Notes under the pieces: generated by a model
Told to the model about the DNA's origin: nothing
Database searches by the model: none
The model's input: only the letters and a program-made list of their open reading frames with translations
Made by a program: the position numbers and the translations under genes
In this document: piece by piece, positions 4,678 to 5,900 of the stretch
How the letters are laid out: each line of letters begins with the position of its first letter
How positions within the stretch are numbered: the stretch's first letter is position 1
From: a bacterium
GTDB lineage: Bacteria > Atribacterota > JS1 > SB-45 > 34-128
Direction: 5' to 3'
Assembly (NCBI GenBank): GCA_018894595.1
Contig: JAHIPN010000293.1
Span: 1-5,900, forward strand
Length of the DNA: 5,900 bases

Positions 4678-5900
4678 ATGTTTGATTGGACAAAAAAGAT
4701 ATTTGGTGACCCTAACGAAAAGGAATTAAAAAGATTGCAGCCTATTGTAGAAAAAATAAGCAGTTATGAACCAGATATTTTAAAATTAGATGATGAGAAA
4801 TTAAAAAACAAGACCCCTGAATTTAAAGAGAGATTAGATAAAGGGGAAACTCTGGATGATATTCTCCCTGAAGTTTTTGCAGTAGTCCGGGAAGTAGCTA
4901 AACGAGTTACCAAGATGAGACCTTTCGATGTTCAACTTATAGGGGGAATTATTTTACATCAGGGCAAGATAGTCGAGATGGCTACCGGAGAAGGTAAAAC
5001 TTTAGTAGCCACCATGCCGGCATACTTAAATGCTTTGAGCGGTAATAGTGTACACATTGTTACCGTAAATGATTACCTGGCTAAACGAGATAGACATTGG
5101 ATGGGTGGAATTTACGAATCTTTAGGATTAAAGGTAGGTTTAATCCAGCATGATATGAGAATCGATGAACGAAAGAAAGCCTACCAAGCAGATATAACTT
5201 ATGGGACCAATAATGAATTTGGTTTTGATTATTTAAGAGATAATATGGCAGTTCGCCTGGAAGATGTGGTTCAAAAAGGTTATCATTTTGCTATCGTTGA
5301 TGAAGTGGATAGTATTTTAATCGATGAAGCCAGGACTCCTTTAATTATTTCTGGTCCTTCTGATGAATCGACTAAAATATATCAACAGGTAAATAGAATT
5401 GCTACTCGATTACAGGGAGAGGTAGATTATAAAGTATATGAAAAAGAAAAAACGGTTGCTCTAATTGAAGAGGGAGTTTCCCGTATTGAAGGATTACTGC
5501 AGATAAAGAATCTATATGATGAAAAAAATATGAATATACAACATCATATTATCCAAGCCTTAAAGGCACAAAGATTATTTAAAAGAGATGTTGATTATAT
5601 AGTAAAAAACGGAGAAGTGATCATTGTAGATGAATTTACTGGAAGATTAATGTTTGGGAGACGATACAGTGATGGTCTTCATCAGGCTATCGAAGCAAAA
5701 GAAGGAGTGGTAATCGCCCGAGAAAATCAGACCTTGGCTACTATAACTTTCCAGAATTATTTTAGATTATACAAGAAACTTAGTGGCATGACAGGTACTG
5801 CCAAGACTGAAGAGGAGGAATTTATCCATATTTACAATCTACCGGTAGTGGTTATTCCTCCTAATAAAAAATTAATCAGGAATAATTGTGCAGATGTTAT
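4678..5900 (+). CDS. secA: Protein translocase motor ATPase SecA, 3' end missing
   Basis: The frame is open from ATG 4678 to the window end: 407 codons of a protein usually about 800-900 aa. AAAGGA (4661-4666) serves as a modest ribosome binding site. SecA is the cytoplasmic and membrane-peripheral ATPase that pushes unfolded preproteins through SecYEG. The N-terminal region starts [19 protein letters not shown], typical of SecA. The Walker A motif MATGEGKT (101-108, K107) is intact. [10 protein letters not shown] (129-138) follows, and then the Walker B/DEAD-type [15 protein letters not shown] (208-222) within nucleotide-binding domain 1. The preprotein-crosslinking domain comes next (about 223-360), and [20 protein letters not shown] (320-339) and [14 protein letters not shown] (369-382) are conserved SecA blocks. 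All key residues in the visible part are present, so it is the main housekeeping SecA rather than a degraded copy. By analogy with Bacillus, prfB might follow outside the window. Confidence 0.98.
   Translation, partial: MFDWTKKIFGDPNEKELKRLQPIVEKISSYEPDILKLDDEKLKNKTPEFKERLDKGETLDDILPEVFAVVREVAKRVTKMRPFDVQLIGGIILHQGKIVEMATGEGKTLVATMPAYLNALSGNSVHIVTVNDYLAKRDRHWMGGIYESLGLKVGLIQHDMRIDERKKAYQADITYGTNNEFGFDYLRDNMAVRLEDVVQKGYHFAIVDEVDSILIDEARTPLIISGPSDESTKIYQQVNRIATRLQGEVDYKVYEKEKTVALIEEGVSRIEGLLQIKNLYDEKNMNIQHHIIQALKAQRLFKRDVDYIVKNGEVIIVDEFTGRLMFGRRYSDGLHQAIEAKEGVVIARENQTLATITFQNYFRLYKKLSGMTGTAKTEEEEFIHIYNLPVVVIPPNKKLIRNNCADV

Overview
The window is AT-rich bacterial chromosome. It resembles an anaerobic, Gram-positive-type (Clostridia-like) lineage or an AT-rich candidate phylum with similar gene order; no species can be named from the sequence. 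The evidence is the order comFC - structured RNA - raiA/hpf (long form) - ... - secA, plus strong AGGAGG-type ribosome binding sites. In Bacillus, hpf likewise sits next to secA, with comF genes nearby. Two intergenic regions carry short palindromic and tandem repeats of the kind common in AT-rich uncultured anaerobes. All genes lie on the + strand.

Layout: (1) 1-627, the 3' part of comFC, whose upstream end is cut off by the window. (2) 638-866, a structured noncoding RNA that I identify as the raiA motif RNA. It has a long closing helix between its two ends and sits in that class's known position between comFC and raiA. (3) 867-1043, an AT-rich spacer with a 12-bp perfect palindrome. (4) 1044-1583, raiA/hpf, the long hibernation promoting factor. 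(5) 1594-2295, an unrecognised two-part cytoplasmic protein, probably co-transcribed with raiA. (6) 2296-2608, a 313-base intergenic region holding two pentanucleotide tandem repeats, an imperfect inverted repeat about 270 bp across, and a 29-codon signal-peptide-like ORF. (7) 2609-3847, a membrane HD-GYP phosphodiesterase, whose stop codon directly abuts (8) 3848-4414, a DUF5317-type membrane protein. (9) 4415-4677, an intergenic region with heptamer repeats, a compound palindromic element of about 105 bp, and AT-rich hairpins. (10) 4678 to the window end, the N-terminal 407 residues of SecA, cut off by the window.

Functionally, the left half is about DNA uptake or PRTase function (ComFC) and stationary-phase ribosome hibernation (raiA RNA plus HPF). 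The middle pairs a membrane sensor and cyclic-dinucleotide hydrolase with a small membrane partner. The right end is the Sec export motor. The best-supported noteworthy item is the raiA RNA, a known class whose mechanism is unclear. The least explained items are the inverted-repeat module at 2311-2579 and the conserved-looking unknown protein after raiA. I see no convincing evidence for an entirely new defence or mobile system.
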